The notes beneath the pieces are model-generated. The model searched no databases, was not told the DNA's origin, and saw only the letters and a list, made by a program, of their open reading frames with translations. Positions 18,333 to 27,167 of a stretch of DNA of 64,000 nucleotides are shown piece after piece. The stretch spans positions 94,185 through 158,184 of the forward strand of contig NZ_JAFMYV010000014.1 in NCBI RefSeq assembly GCF_017353185.1, in the 5' to 3' direction. Numbering within the stretch: position 1 is the first letter of the stretch; each line of letters begins with the position of its first letter. The stretch is from Fibrella rubiginis (GTDB taxonomy: Bacteria; Bacteroidota; Bacteroidia; Cytophagales; Spirosomataceae). Position numbers and translations under genes: made by a program.

Positions 18333-19607
18333 TTAGTTCACAACGCGCATAGCGTGGACGCCACGCGTAACGCTGATGCGGCCCGGCTGTTTGGCGAGGC
18401 TGGGCTGGTCGCCTTTGGTGACTTTGTAGAATTCGATACCGCCCGTGCGGATACCATAGTCGAGGTACTCGGCCACACCCACGGCCAGGTTATCGCCTGT
18501 GCGGTCGAACTCAACGGCCTGGGGGGCGATACCGTCGATCGTGGCTTTGCCGCCAGCAGTCAGTTTACCATCTTTCAGGCCAAACAGGGCTACCTCACTT
18601 TTGCCAGCCGCCGCATTGGTAAACGGCTGGTATGACTGCCCGGCATTTACCACCGCCACCATCGACCCATCGGGGCTAATAGCCACGGCTTCGGGGCTTT
18701 CGCCCGTGGCTAGCTGCGACACAATTTTGGCGTCGGCGGGGGTGTCGTCCGTGCTGAACTGGATGACAAACACCTCACCGGCACCCGCACCCCCGGTACC
18801 GGGGGCCTTTTTGCCATCGGCAATGATATAGTACTTACCGTCTGCGGTGAACTTGCCTGAGCCGGGCATGGTGCCTACTTTCACAGGCTTGCCGTGCGCC
18901 ACGACATAGGGCTTCTTCGATTTTTCGTCGATCACGTACTTCATCAAACCCACTTCACCCGCCGCCGTGGTATAGGCGGCAAATTGTCCGCCGGGGTGGA
19001 AGGTCACGTCGGTAATGCCTACGCCCGGCACGGGTGAAGCGGCTGTCAGCACACGCGTCGGTTTGCCCGTGGCGTCGATGTCAATCAGTTTCAGTTCCTT
19101 ACCCGCCTCGCTCGAAGCCAGAATCAGGCTGGTGCCGTTGGGGGCTATGGTAACAGCCGAAAGGCCACCCGTGCCGGTTGGAAATTTGTATTTCACAGCG
19201 GGCTTTTGCGGGTTGCTCATGTCCAGAATGAACATGGTGTTGGTAACGGGGAAATCAGCCATGCCTTTGATGGTGCCGAGGCTGTCTGACAGCTGGCCGC
19301 GGCCTTCGATCACAAAACCCAGTCGACCGTTGTTGTTGACCGCCAGTACTTTGTCGGTCAGCGCCATCGAGTTTGACAGGTTGGCGGTGCCGATGCTTTG
19401 GCCGTTACGGTTCAGTGGGAACATCACGTAGGTAAGCTGGTCACGGGTGCCGGGGGTGGTATACCGGTTGCCATCGACCATGGCTGAGGCCGACAGGTCA
19501 GCGTCAGAAATAGCTACTAAACCTTTGGCATTGAAGGTAATTGGGGCCTGGGCGAAGGCAGTGCCAGACAGCATCAGCCAAGCGGCCAGAAAGGTGCTTT
19601 TTTTCAT
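18333..19607 (-). CDS. Secreted beta-propeller-like protein
   Basis: 424 residues. A clear signal peptide (MKKSTFLAAWLMLSGTAFAQ) predicts export. The mature chain consists of repeated strand units of the WD40/YVTN type: LSAVTIAPNGTSLILAS, ITDVTFHPGGQFAAYT, SGKFTADGKYYIIAD, PEAVAISPDGSMVAVVN and PQAVEFDRTGDNLAVG. About seven such units are plausible, so a single propeller is inferred. A long Gly-Ala loop (APGTGGAGAGE) sits between blades. Function unknown. A -7-like element lies 42 bases upstream, and the gene ends at a strong terminator, so it is transcribed alone. Confidence 0.85.
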   Translation of the reverse strand: MKKSTFLAAWLMLSGTAFAQAPITFNAKGLVAISDADLSASAMVDGNRYTTPGTRDQLTYVMFPLNRNGQSIGTANLSNSMALTDKVLAVNNNGRLGFVIEGRGQLSDSLGTIKGMADFPVTNTMFILDMSNPQKPAVKYKFPTGTGGLSAVTIAPNGTSLILASSEAGKELKLIDIDATGKPTRVLTAASPVPGVGITDVTFHPGGQFAAYTTAAGEVGLMKYVIDEKSKKPYVVAHGKPVKVGTMPGSGKFTADGKYYIIADGKKAPGTGGAGAGEVFVIQFSTDDTPADAKIVSQLATGESPEAVAISPDGSMVAVVNAGQSYQPFTNAAAGKSEVALFGLKDGKLTAGGKATIDGIAPQAVEFDRTGDNLAVGVAEYLDYGIRTGGIEFYKVTKGDQPSLAKQPGRISVTRGVHAMRVVN

Positions 19608-19648
19608 GGGGTAAGCGGAAAATGGATTGGTTTTTTAGGGATACTCCA

Positions 19649-19656
19649 CAAAGATA
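19649..19656 (-). promoter_or_regulatory. -7 promoter element TATCTTTG (minus strand)
   Basis: Read on the minus strand this matches TAnnTTTG, 41 bases before the ATG of the propeller-like gene. No convincing -33 TTG is seen at the expected distance. Confidence 0.5.
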
Positions 19657-19732
19657 AACCGCGTGGTCAGATAACCTAACGAACCGACCCGGGCAGGTGG
19701 TATCGCTCTTTAATGCGCATACGGCCACTTTT

Positions 19733-20440
19733 TTAGCGCTCAAGCTGTAACCGAAACCCCACGCCATGCACCCCGTCAATGCGAATGGTCGGGTCATCGG
19801 CCAGGCGTTTGCGGAGGCGCGAAATAAACACGTCGAGGCTGCGGCCCATGAAATAATCGTCGTCGCCCCAGAGACTACGGAGCAACTCGTCGCGGCGAAC
19901 CACGGTGTTGGCGCGGGTCAGCAGGTAAGCCAGCACGTCAGCTTCGCGCTGGGTGAGGGCATGCGTTTGGTTTGCCGAGTGCAGACTGAGGTTGGCCGGG
20001 TCGAACTGATAGTGACCAATTACGAAACGGGTTGGGGCTGAAACAGGCAGTTTCGGGTCGTGCCGGTTGATTTTGCTGCGCTTTAGAAACACCTCAATTT
20101 TCAGCAGCAGTTCATCCATACGGTAGGGCTTCGTGAGGTAATCGTCGCCGCCGAGGCGCAGACCCGTAAGCCGGTCGGTATGGTCGGCGCGGGCACTTAG
20201 GAAGAGAATAGGAATGTCGGGATCAGCAGCGCGGATGTTTCGGGCCAGGGTAAAACCGTCCGTTTCGGGCAGCATGACGTCGAGTAAACAAAGATCAAAC
20301 GACTGATTGTGTGTTTGAAACAACGTCCACGCTTCGGCACCTGAGGCACAATGCACCACCGCAAACCCTGCCGCGCTGAGGTTGTCGCGCGTGACGAAGC
20401 TCAGGTTGATATCATCTTCGACGTAGAGAAGGGTGGGCAT
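19733..20440 (-). CDS. OmpR-family response regulator
   Basis: 235 residues. The receiver domain (about 1-120) has the acidic pair in YVEDDINLS, the phospho-acceptor Asp in LCLLDVMLPETDG, and the conserved Lys in DDYLTKPYRMDELL. The winged-helix domain (about 140-232) has LTQREADVLAYLL and LDVFISRLRKRLADDP. It is the partner of the histidine kinase upstream on the same strand. The two genes are separated by 203 bases holding a long inverted repeat, unusual for a two-component operon. The target genes are not known. Confidence 0.94.
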   Translation of the reverse strand: MPTLLYVEDDINLSFVTRDNLSAAGFAVVHCASGAEAWTLFQTHNQSFDLCLLDVMLPETDGFTLARNIRAADPDIPILFLSARADHTDRLTGLRLGGDDYLTKPYRMDELLLKIEVFLKRSKINRHDPKLPVSAPTRFVIGHYQFDPANLSLHSANQTHALTQREADVLAYLLTRANTVVRRDELLRSLWGDDDYFMGRSLDVFISRLRKRLADDPTIRIDGVHGVGFRLQLER

Positions 20441-20480
20441 AGGTGTGGTGTGGGGTGGGGTGAAAGAGCGAAAAGGTCCG

Positions 20481-20634
20481 CCGTTGTCGCTTGGCTCCTG
20501 CCGAGTGACTAGTATTCAAAGGGCCTCCGGCCCGTAGCATGACGTTGAGACAAATGACTAACTCCTGCCAAGTTCGAGTACGGGCCGGAGGCCCTTTGAA
20601 TACTAGTCACTCGGCGGGAGCCAAGCGACAACGG
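20481..20634. repeat. Long inverted repeat between kinase and regulator genes
   Basis: Two 56-base arms (20481-20536 and 20579-20634) pair with one mismatch around a 42-base spacer. As RNA this forms a very stable hairpin between the histidine kinase and response regulator messages. The outer 25 bases of the right arm recur, with one change, in the loop and right arm of the hairpin at 23763-23880. Confidence 0.9.
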
Positions 20635-20643
20635 TGTTTTCTG

Positions 20644-21954
20644 TCACCCTGAGCCTACCGAAGGCAGTCCCACGTCCGGGACCATACAAGAAGCCACTCT
20701 TTCACTCGTTATCGTAAATGTACTCCCTTCCCCAACGGCACTGGCCAGCTTGATTTTCCAGCCGTGGGCGCAGACCACCTGCCCAACGTAATACAGTCCC
20801 AGGCCAAAGCCTTTCACATTATGGACGTCGCCGGTGGGGATGCGGTAAAACTGCCGAAAAATAACCCTGTGATGCTCAGGGGCCATGCCAACGCCATTAT
20901 CGGCTACCGACCAGATTAACTTTTGACCCTCGGTACGGGTGCTTAGCGTGATGCAGGGCGTAGTTTGGCAGTACTTCCGGGCATTGTCGATGAGGTTGTT
21001 GAGCATCGTTTCCAGCGCATACTTATCTGCGAGCAGTAAGGCAGGGTCAGCTTGCAGATTCAGCCGAATGTGCGGCGCATGCACGTCAGCAAGGTCAGTC
21101 ATAATGGCGTTGAGGTCTACCACGGTGCGGTTGCTGGCAAGGCTGGTGCGGGGATTGCGGGCCACCTGCAACACGCTTTGGACCTGCTTTTGCAGGCGTT
21201 TGCTCTCTTCATCTACCACGCGGGCATACTGCCGTAGCCGGTCGGGCTGCACGCCGATGTTGGGTTGCTGCAGCACGTCGGCGGCAATGCGGAGGGTAGA
21301 AACGGGCGTTTGCAGCTCGTGGGTGATGTTATTGATAAAATCGCGCTGAATTTCGGTGAGTCGCCGTTGCCGCAATACGACCCAGAGTGTGTAGCCAAAA
21401 AGCAGCACCACCAGCCCCACCGCCGCCGTCGACACGATCCAGCCGTCGAGTTGCCCGGCCACCAGGCTACCCTGCCCCGGAAAGCGTATTTCGAAGTAAT
21501 ACGTATAGCCCGGAAACTTGGGGTGCGTTCGCGCTTTACTCACCCGCTTGCCCGTGGCCTTACCCGGCTGCGTCACCTGTGTGCTTACATAGGCCCCGTA
21601 CACCATTTGCTCGTTGTCGCAATTGTAGATGCCGTACTCAAAATCGGTTAGTAGTCGGTGTCGCCGGAAGGCATCCTGGAGGTAGTGTTCCAGCAAAATT
21701 GGGTCGATGGGCGCGTCGGTGCGGACCACGAAATAATCGGGCGAGAGCTGAGTCACGGCCGAGCGCGTCTGCCTGATTTTGTTCAGCCGCGCCACCGCGT
21801 CGGCCACCTCCTGCAAGGCCACGAAAGCCGTTTGCCGAAACTGCCGTTCACCCAGCGCATAGGCCCGCCGCAACCATACCGCCTGCACCGTGAGAATGCC
21901 CACGATGGCAATAACAGAGAGCACGACCAGGACGCGAATAAGGGAGCGGGACAT
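20644..21954 (-). CDS. Sensor histidine kinase
   Basis: 436 residues from the ATG at 21954 (MSRSLIRVLVVLSVIAIVG); the longer in-frame start runs through a purine-rich leader and is unlikely. Two membrane segments (about 5-25 and 200-222) enclose an extracytoplasmic sensor region. The kinase core has the H-box FINNITHELQTPVSTLR, the N-box NLIDNARKYC, DNGVGM and FGLGLYYV. It should autophosphorylate and pass phosphate to the regulator 200 bases downstream. The last residues (PSVGSG and stop) are encoded by a sequence resembling the CCTGAGCCTGTCGAAGG repeat seen at 35377, so the C-terminus was probably set by repeat insertion. Confidence 0.92.
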   Translation of the reverse strand: MSRSLIRVLVVLSVIAIVGILTVQAVWLRRAYALGERQFRQTAFVALQEVADAVARLNKIRQTRSAVTQLSPDYFVVRTDAPIDPILLEHYLQDAFRRHRLLTDFEYGIYNCDNEQMVYGAYVSTQVTQPGKATGKRVSKARTHPKFPGYTYYFEIRFPGQGSLVAGQLDGWIVSTAAVGLVVLLFGYTLWVVLRQRRLTEIQRDFINNITHELQTPVSTLRIAADVLQQPNIGVQPDRLRQYARVVDEESKRLQKQVQSVLQVARNPRTSLASNRTVVDLNAIMTDLADVHAPHIRLNLQADPALLLADKYALETMLNNLIDNARKYCQTTPCITLSTRTEGQKLIWSVADNGVGMAPEHHRVIFRQFYRIPTGDVHNVKGFGLGLYYVGQVVCAHGWKIKLASAVGEGSTFTITSERVASCMVPDVGLPSVGSG

Positions 21955-21957
21955 TTT

Positions 21958-22115
21958 CAAAGGAGAAAAGGAGGAGGGAGGAATGGAGAAAAGAAGGGTC
22001 GCGATGCCATCACTCGAAGTGATGGCATCGATATAACGGTAGCAATTCAACCATTTTGTTGGTCTAAAAATACGGCCTTTCCCTTTCCTTCTTTCTTCCC
22101 TTTCCCCGTTACTCC
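21958..22115. repeat. Purine-rich quasi-inverted element upstream of the kinase
   Basis: A purine-rich arm (about 21958-21998) and a pyrimidine-rich arm (about 22072-22110) face each other across a spacer holding a perfect 13-base stem with a 3-base loop (22002-22014 with 22018-22030). The outer arms pair only partly. They resemble the A/G-rich arms of the hairpin within metH. The element lies in the kinase gene's leader. Confidence 0.6.
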
Positions 22116-22180
22116 CCCTCTTTAACATATCATTAACAACTGATAACTAGTCATTAACAAGGGTAGGCGAAGGCTGCGGG

Positions 22181-22188
22181 TACGTTTG
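22181..22188 (+). promoter_or_regulatory. -7 promoter element TACGTTTG
   Basis: Exact TAnnTTTG match 59 bases before the ATG of the DUF1573 gene. No clear -33 element is seen. Confidence 0.45.
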
Positions 22189-22247
22189 TGTCGACTTCTG
22201 GCGGAAGGCCCGTCGGGTTCGTAATAAACCAAAATCCTTTGTTTCCG

Positions 22248-22652
22248 ATGAAACGGACACTGCTTTCACTCATGGCCCTGCTGTTGCTGGCCGGTACTGT
22301 TTTCGCCCACGCCCTTGCCGCCGCGTTTGGCTGGGCTAACACCACTCAGGACCTGGGCCGCATCCGGCAGGGTAGGCCGGTCAGTATCCATTACACCTTT
22401 ACCAACAAGGGCGAAACCCCGCTGGTGGTGACCTACGCCAAAGGTTCGTGTGGCTGCACGGGCGTTGAGTGGCCCAAAGAAGCCATCCTGCCCGGTGCCA
22501 CCGGCGAGATCAAAGCCACGTTCAACGCCGCTGCCCTGGGGGCGTTCAACAAAACCGTAACCGTTGAATCTAACGCCGACGGCGGTATGGTGTCGCTGGT
22601 GTTCAAAGGCGAAGTTGTGGCCGGCGAAAAAGCAGCCGTAAACGGGCGGTAG
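22248..22652 (+). CDS. DUF1573 domain protein, exported
   Basis: 134 residues from the ATG at 22248, which opens a good signal peptide (MKRTLLSLMALLLLAGTVFA). The mature part is a DUF1573 domain, an Ig-like (ASPM/HYDIN-type) fold with DLGRIRQGRPVSIHYTFTN, the CGCT cysteine motif in GSCGCTGVEWP, PGATGEIKATFN and a final strand VSLVFKGEVV. The family is common in Bacteroidota and mostly periplasmic; its function is unknown. It is followed by a short heptad-built hairpin and then the DUF4349 gene. Confidence 0.9.
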   Translation: MKRTLLSLMALLLLAGTVFAHALAAAFGWANTTQDLGRIRQGRPVSIHYTFTNKGETPLVVTYAKGSCGCTGVEWPKEAILPGATGEIKATFNAAALGAFNKTVTVESNADGGMVSLVFKGEVVAGEKAAVNGR

Positions 22653-22660
22653 GGATGTTT

Positions 22661-22722
22661 GACGTTGGCTATTGGACATCCTGTACCCAATGTCCAATAG
22701 CCAGCGTCCAGTATCCAGTGTC
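22661..22722. repeat. Heptad-built hairpin, GAYRYTG type
   Basis: The left arm holds about 2.5 seven-base units (22661-22678), the right arm five (22688-22722, read on the minus strand as GAYRYTG-like units). The inner units pair (GCTATTG with its complement). Unequal copy number in the arms points to gain or loss of whole heptads. The same unit type builds the element at 39766-39874. Confidence 0.75.
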
Positions 22723-22775
22723 CTTTTATGCATTCCCCAGGTCCATGTCATCAACAGCCCAAAACCCTATTCGTC

Positions 22776-23759
22776 ATGCAACTTATCCGCGTAGCCCTCT
22801 GTCTATCTGTTCTTTGGCTTGGTGCCTGCGATGCCAGACACGAAGCAAAGCAAACCTCAGCCGACGAAATTCAGACTGAACATGCCCAATCAGAACAGGC
22901 GCAACCAGCCGCAACGGCAATAGCAACGGCTGACCAATCGGAGGCCGAGGCAATAACCCCCCAGGCTGCCCCAGCCTCGTTTTCGCCCGACGAGCAAGCC
23001 ACACTGCCTGCCCGCCAGTTTATCCGCACTGCCAATGTAAAATTCCAGGTCGATAATGTAGCTAAGGCCACCAGTCAGATTGAAACAATTACGAAGCAAC
23101 AGGTTGGTTTTGTGACCTTTACGAAGCTCGACAGCCAGATCGACGACAAAGAAACGGTGCCGATCAGCGCCGACTCGCTGCTTGAAACGACGCGCTACAC
23201 CGTCAGCAACACCATGACCCTGCGCGTACCCAACGCCCGCCTCGACACCACACTCCAGGCTATTGCGTCGCTGGGTAACTACCTGGATATCCGCGAAATA
23301 AAGTCCGACGACGTGGCCCTGCAACGCCTTGCCGCCGGCCAGGCCCGCCGCCGCATTGCCGCGCACGATGCCCGCCTGCGCCGGGCCATCGACGGGCGGG
23401 GCCGCAAGCTGGGTGAGACGACCGAAGCGGAAGAATCGCGCCTCAACGGTCAGCGCGAAAGCGACGAAGCCCAAATTAACGACTTCTCGCTGGCCGACCA
23501 GATTCAGTATAGCACTGTCACGTTGAATCTCTACCAGCGTCAGACCATCCTGCGCACGATGCTACCCAACACTACCGACGTGCGGGTGTATGAGCCGGGT
23601 TTCTTCACGCAGGCTGCTGATGCACTTGCTGCCGGGGCCGGCGTACTGGAAGGCTTTGTCCTGTTTTTGCTCAGAGGCTGGGGTTTGCTGTTGTTTAGCC
23701 TGCTGGTGTTTGTTCTCGCCAAGTTCGGCATTCGGCGGTGGCGGCTGGCGAAGGCGTAA
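22776..23759 (+). CDS. DUF4349 lipoprotein
   Basis: 327 residues from the ATG at 22776, chosen because it starts a lipoprotein signal peptide (MQLIRVALCLSVLWLGAC, lipobox LGAC). A Glu/Gln/Ala-rich linker precedes the DUF4349 region (about 80-290: FIRTANVKFQVDNVAKA, NTMTLRVPNARLDTTLQAI, a charged helical hairpin, then QIQYSTVTLNLYQ). One membrane segment follows (about 295-320, FVLFLLRGWGLLLFSLLVFVL) before a basic tail. The topology is a membrane-bound extracytoplasmic protein of unknown function. A 118-bp hairpin begins directly after the stop. Confidence 0.88.
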   Translation: MQLIRVALCLSVLWLGACDARHEAKQTSADEIQTEHAQSEQAQPAATAIATADQSEAEAITPQAAPASFSPDEQATLPARQFIRTANVKFQVDNVAKATSQIETITKQQVGFVTFTKLDSQIDDKETVPISADSLLETTRYTVSNTMTLRVPNARLDTTLQAIASLGNYLDIREIKSDDVALQRLAAGQARRRIAAHDARLRRAIDGRGRKLGETTEAEESRLNGQRESDEAQINDFSLADQIQYSTVTLNLYQRQTILRTMLPNTTDVRVYEPGFFTQAADALAAGAGVLEGFVLFLLRGWGLLLFSLLVFVLAKFGIRRWRLAKA

Positions 23760-23762
23760 AAC

Positions 23763-23880
23763 CGTTGTCGTTTGGCCGTCGTTGTGGCTTGGCTGGTGCT
23801 GTTGTCGTTGTCACTCGGCTGGAGCCAAGCGACAACGACAACAGCACCAGCCAAGCCACAACGACGGCCAAACGACAACG
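23763..23880. repeat. Perfect 50-bp-arm inverted repeat
   Basis: The arms 23763-23812 and 23831-23880 pair with no mismatch around an 18-base loop. It starts three bases after the DUF4349 stop. The loop and the first bases of the right arm (CTCGGCTGGAGCCAAGCGAC) match the right arm of the hairpin at 20579-20634 with one change, so the two are relatives. The arm is rich in GTTGTCG/GTCGTTG words. Confidence 0.92.
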
Positions 23881-23983
23881 AAATCCTTTTGGTCCTAATC
23901 AAAAAACCTGGCTGCGTCTGACGAAAGTATACGAGACCATTTGCCAGTAAAAAACTCTTTACCCCCCCAGCCATGTTATTCAG

Positions 23984-25261
23984 ATGAACAAGGTGCTTTC
24001 CGCCATGACCGCTTCATCCGAACTAACCACTGCTGTCCGTTTATTTGCTCCGTCACCCAGCCAGGTTTGGCAGACTGCCCACGAAACGGGCCATCCGGCG
24101 GCCCTGTGGCGGTTGCCCCACCAAACCGAAAAGCACCTGATCGTTCACCTCGGCGATACGCTCGTTGAACAACCCACCGACCTCGACGAGCGTCCCCCTG
24201 GGTTCGCTATTGGCCTGTTTAATTCGGCCAGCGCTATCCATAATGAAGCCTGCGCCTACTACCTGCAGGCAGATCAGCATTATGTTTTCGGACAGGGTGA
24301 CGACGCATCAGACGCGGTACAGCTTCGTCATGCTGTACAGGATGAGGCCTTTGAACAGGCCGTGCAGCAGGTGATGCAGCGGCGCCAGACCACCCCGGCG
24401 GTTATTTCGTTTACCGAAGTTCCCGACCCCGATGCGCGGGCCAATTTTGAGGCAACCGTGGCCGAAGCTACCAGAGAAATGCAGGCGGGTAACTTCTGGA
24501 AAGTAGTCATTTCGCGCACAAAAACCCTCGACTTTAGTCAACAACCCGACGTTACCGTTCTCTTCGACCGGCTTTGCGCGGCTTACCCGGCGGCGTTTGT
24601 GTCGGCAGTGTTTTTGCCCGAAGGTACCAACAATGCTCCCGCGCAAATCTGGCTGTCGGCCACGCCCGAACGCCTCGTGAGCGTAGATGGCAACGGCCTG
24701 TTCAAGACCGTAGCACTGGCCGGAACCCAGTCGGCCTATTACCCCGACGGCACGCTGAAACGCACCGCCGACGCGCTTTGGTCGCAGAAAGAGATTGAAG
24801 AGCAGGCCATTGTGAGCCGGTATATCATTGGCTGTTTCAAGAAAATCCGGTTGCGCGAATACCTCGAAGAAGGGCCAAAAACGGCACAGGCGGGCAATCT
24901 GATGCACCTTTGTACGCAGTATAGCGTCGACACGAAGGCGGTTAATTTCCCGCAGTTGGGCACGGTTATGCTGCGGCTGTTGCATCCTACATCGGCGGTG
25001 TGTGGCATGCCCCGCCCCGAAGCCCTGTCGTTTATTCAAACCCACGAGCGCCACAATCGCGGGTTCTATGCGGGTTTCCTCGGCCCCGTCAATATCGACT
25101 CGGCCAGTAGCCTGTTTGTGCATATCCGCTGCCTGAAACTGGAAGGACAGCGGGCCACGCTCTACGCCGGCGCGGGCCTTACGGAAGACTCGGACCCGCA
25201 AAAAGAATGGCTCGAAACCGAGATGAAATGCCAGACCCTGTTGCGCGGTATGAACGGGTGA
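23984..25261 (+). CDS. menF: Isochorismate synthase
   Basis: 425 residues. The chorismate-binding fold is clear in the C-terminal half: FWKVVISRTKTLDF, IWLSATPERLVSVDG, KTVALAGTQ, KEIEEQAIVSRYI, HPTSAVCGMPRPEAL, RGFYAGFLGPVNID and LYAGAGLTEDSDPQKEW. The N-terminal third is more variable, as in MenF/EntC. The enzyme isomerises chorismate to isochorismate, the first step of menaquinone (or catechol siderophore) synthesis. With no siderophore genes nearby, the menaquinone role is preferred. It leads a tight cluster: the next gene starts 3 bases after its stop. Confidence 0.9.
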   Translation: MNKVLSAMTASSELTTAVRLFAPSPSQVWQTAHETGHPAALWRLPHQTEKHLIVHLGDTLVEQPTDLDERPPGFAIGLFNSASAIHNEACAYYLQADQHYVFGQGDDASDAVQLRHAVQDEAFEQAVQQVMQRRQTTPAVISFTEVPDPDARANFEATVAEATREMQAGNFWKVVISRTKTLDFSQQPDVTVLFDRLCAAYPAAFVSAVFLPEGTNNAPAQIWLSATPERLVSVDGNGLFKTVALAGTQSAYYPDGTLKRTADALWSQKEIEEQAIVSRYIIGCFKKIRLREYLEEGPKTAQAGNLMHLCTQYSVDTKAVNFPQLGTVMLRLLHPTSAVCGMPRPEALSFIQTHERHNRGFYAGFLGPVNIDSASSLFVHIRCLKLEGQRATLYAGAGLTEDSDPQKEWLETEMKCQTLLRGMNG

Positions 25262-25264
25262 TTT

Positions 25265-25648
25265 ATGCGCCTGACCAAAACCATTTTCACGGTTCTATTT
25301 ACGCTGGTTTGGCTAATCAATGGCCTGTATTGCAAGGTATTGAACGGTGTACCCCGCCACCGCCAAATTGTGGCCCGCATATTGGGTGCGCCCCACGTCG
25401 CTTCCCTTACGACCCTAATTGGCCTGGCCGAAATTGGGATGGCTGTCTGGATTATTAGCGGGATCAAACCCCGCTGGTGCGACTGGTGCCAGATTGGTGT
25501 GGTGCTGCTGATGAACCTGATCGAGTTTACGCTGACCCCCGACCTGCTGCTTTTTGGGCGAATCAATCTGCTGGTTGCCCTGGTATTCGTGACGGTGGTT
25601 TACCTTGCCGACCGTATCCCGGCAAAGACCTACCTGCCTTCGTTTTAG
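25265..25648 (+). CDS. DoxX-like small membrane protein
   Basis: 127 residues with four hydrophobic segments (about 5-22, 45-65, 70-90 and 97-117). The pattern TLVWLINGLYCKVLNGVPRHRQIVARILG and GLAEIGMAVWIISG is that of the DoxX-like family. Its molecular role is not established. It starts 3 bases after menF and is 11 bases before the DUF2071 gene, so it is part of a compact operon. Confidence 0.85.
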   Translation: MRLTKTIFTVLFTLVWLINGLYCKVLNGVPRHRQIVARILGAPHVASLTTLIGLAEIGMAVWIISGIKPRWCDWCQIGVVLLMNLIEFTLTPDLLLFGRINLLVALVFVTVVYLADRIPAKTYLPSF

Positions 25649-25659
25649 CGTGTAACCGC

Positions 25660-26412
25660 ATGGCCTTTAGCCTGAAAAACCATCCTTTTGCCGTTACCGC
25701 TTTTTTCAGCCGGTCAACCGTGCTGACCTACGCTTTCCCGGCAAACCAACTCGCCGACCGCATTCCGCCCTGTCTGCAGCTCGATACGTTTCGTGATGCG
25801 CAGGGACGCGACTGGGCGTTTGTGGCGGTGGCGATGGTGCAGACCAACCACCTCCGGCCAGCCGGTTTTCCCGCCTGGCTGGGCAACGATTTTTTCCTGG
25901 TCGGCTACCGCATTTTTGTCACCTACACCACCAGCATGGGCAAGCGTTTGCGGGGACTGTATATTCTGAAATCGGAAACCGATAAGCTGACAATGAGTTT
26001 GTTAGGCAACATTTTTACGCACTACAACTATACCCACATCGACCTATCGGTAAGTGACAACGGTTCGTCGCATCATATCGTATCCCGTCGGTCTGGCCTC
26101 GACATCAGCGTTGAACAACCCATCGGCGAAGTGCCGTTGCCCGCCGGTTCAACCTTTACCGATTGGAAAACCGCCCGCCGCTACGCTGGTCCGCTGCCGT
26201 TTACATTCACGTATTACCCCACCACCCAGGAGGTGCTGATTATTGAAGGGCGGCGCGAAAACTGGACACCCCATCCCGTTGTGGTGCAACAGCACAAAAC
26301 CAGCTTTTGGGCTGAATCGGGTCTAGAAACGCCCCTCCTGGCCAGTGCGTTCACCGTGCAAAACATCCCTTACTCGTGGAAAAAAGGCCGTCTCGATCCG
26401 TGGAAACCCTAG
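25660..26412 (+). CDS. DUF2071 family protein
   Basis: 250 residues from the ATG at 25660, just after the DoxX-like gene; the longer in-frame version only overlaps that gene. Family marks include the N-terminal FPANQLADRIPPCLQLDTF, DWAFVAVAMVQTNHLRPAGFP, LVGYRIFV and a C-terminal SWKKGRLDPW. It has no signal peptide or membrane segment. DUF2071 proteins have a beta-rich acetoacetate-decarboxylase-like fold; no activity is established here. The end overlaps the next gene. Confidence 0.85.
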   Translation: MAFSLKNHPFAVTAFFSRSTVLTYAFPANQLADRIPPCLQLDTFRDAQGRDWAFVAVAMVQTNHLRPAGFPAWLGNDFFLVGYRIFVTYTTSMGKRLRGLYILKSETDKLTMSLLGNIFTHYNYTHIDLSVSDNGSSHHIVSRRSGLDISVEQPIGEVPLPAGSTFTDWKTARRYAGPLPFTFTYYPTTQEVLIIEGRRENWTPHPVVVQQHKTSFWAESGLETPLLASAFTVQNIPYSWKKGRLDPWKP

Positions 26413-27167
26413 GCCGTACGCCGTTTCAGGGCGTGACCAATATCGTGCGGTTCAACTGGCATTTCTACGCGCTGGCGGGGCTATCGGTAGTGATCTTACT
26501 GCTTGTTTTCGTACTTGCCCCCGCCCCGTTTGGCGCGTTGGCCTTGCTGGCGGTTGCGGCTATTCTGGTGCCCACACTGATTTCGCTGGGGGTATCGTAT
26601 TACGTCTATGATTACTCGCCGCTGTACGCGCTCGACTGGCTCGAAGCGTTAGCTATTCCCGAAAACGGGCATCTGCTGACCATCCACGCGGGCTTCGACG
26701 AAACGAGTGGTTTATTGGCCCGGCGTTTTCCACAGGCTACCCTGCGCGTGTATGACTTTTACGACCCCACCAAACATACCGAAATCTCTATCGAACGCGC
26801 CCGTAACGCCTACCCGGCCTACCCCGGCACCGAGGCCATTACCACAGCTCATATCCCCACACCCGACGGCTGGGCCGACGTGGTTTTCCTGATCCTGGCC
26901 GCCCACGAAATCCGCGACGAAACCGAGCGCATTTTGTTCTTCAACGAAGTGCGCCGAACGCTAAAACCCGATGGCCGGGTACTAGTGGTTGAGCAACTCC
27001 GCGACCTGCCCAATTTCGGAGCATATACGGTTGGTTTTCTGCATTTTCATGCCAAAAAGACGTGGCTGCGTACATTTAATCGTGCTCGTCTTTCGGTAAA
27101 ATCAGCGCAGAAACTAACGCCTTTTATTTCGGTATTTGTGTTGCAAAATGATGGAATTACACCTTGA
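26400..27167 (+). CDS. Membrane-anchored class I SAM-dependent methyltransferase
   Basis: 255 residues from a GTG at 26400 (METLGRTPFQGVTNIVRFNWHF); a GTG at 26376 is an alternative. Two hydrophobic segments (about 25-48 and 50-72) are followed by a cytoplasmic methyltransferase domain. The expected glycine-rich motif I is unusual (LLTIHAGFDETSGLLARRFP). Later motifs are clearer: ADVVFLILAAHEIRDETERI and FNEVRRTLKPDGRVLVVEQLRDL. The substrate is unknown. A membrane-bound enzyme in a menF-led operon might act on a lipid or quinone, but that is inference. It overlaps both neighbours. Confidence 0.78.
   Translation: METLGRTPFQGVTNIVRFNWHFYALAGLSVVILLLVFVLAPAPFGALALLAVAAILVPTLISLGVSYYVYDYSPLYALDWLEALAIPENGHLLTIHAGFDETSGLLARRFPQATLRVYDFYDPTKHTEISIERARNAYPAYPGTEAITTAHIPTPDGWADVVFLILAAHEIRDETERILFFNEVRRTLKPDGRVLVVEQLRDLPNFGAYTVGFLHFHAKKTWLRTFNRARLSVKSAQKLTPFISVFVLQNDGITP

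Noticed and set aside
24308..25201. Minus-strand ORF of 297 codons opposite menF
   Set aside because: Complement of conserved menF motifs; composition is that of a shadow frame.
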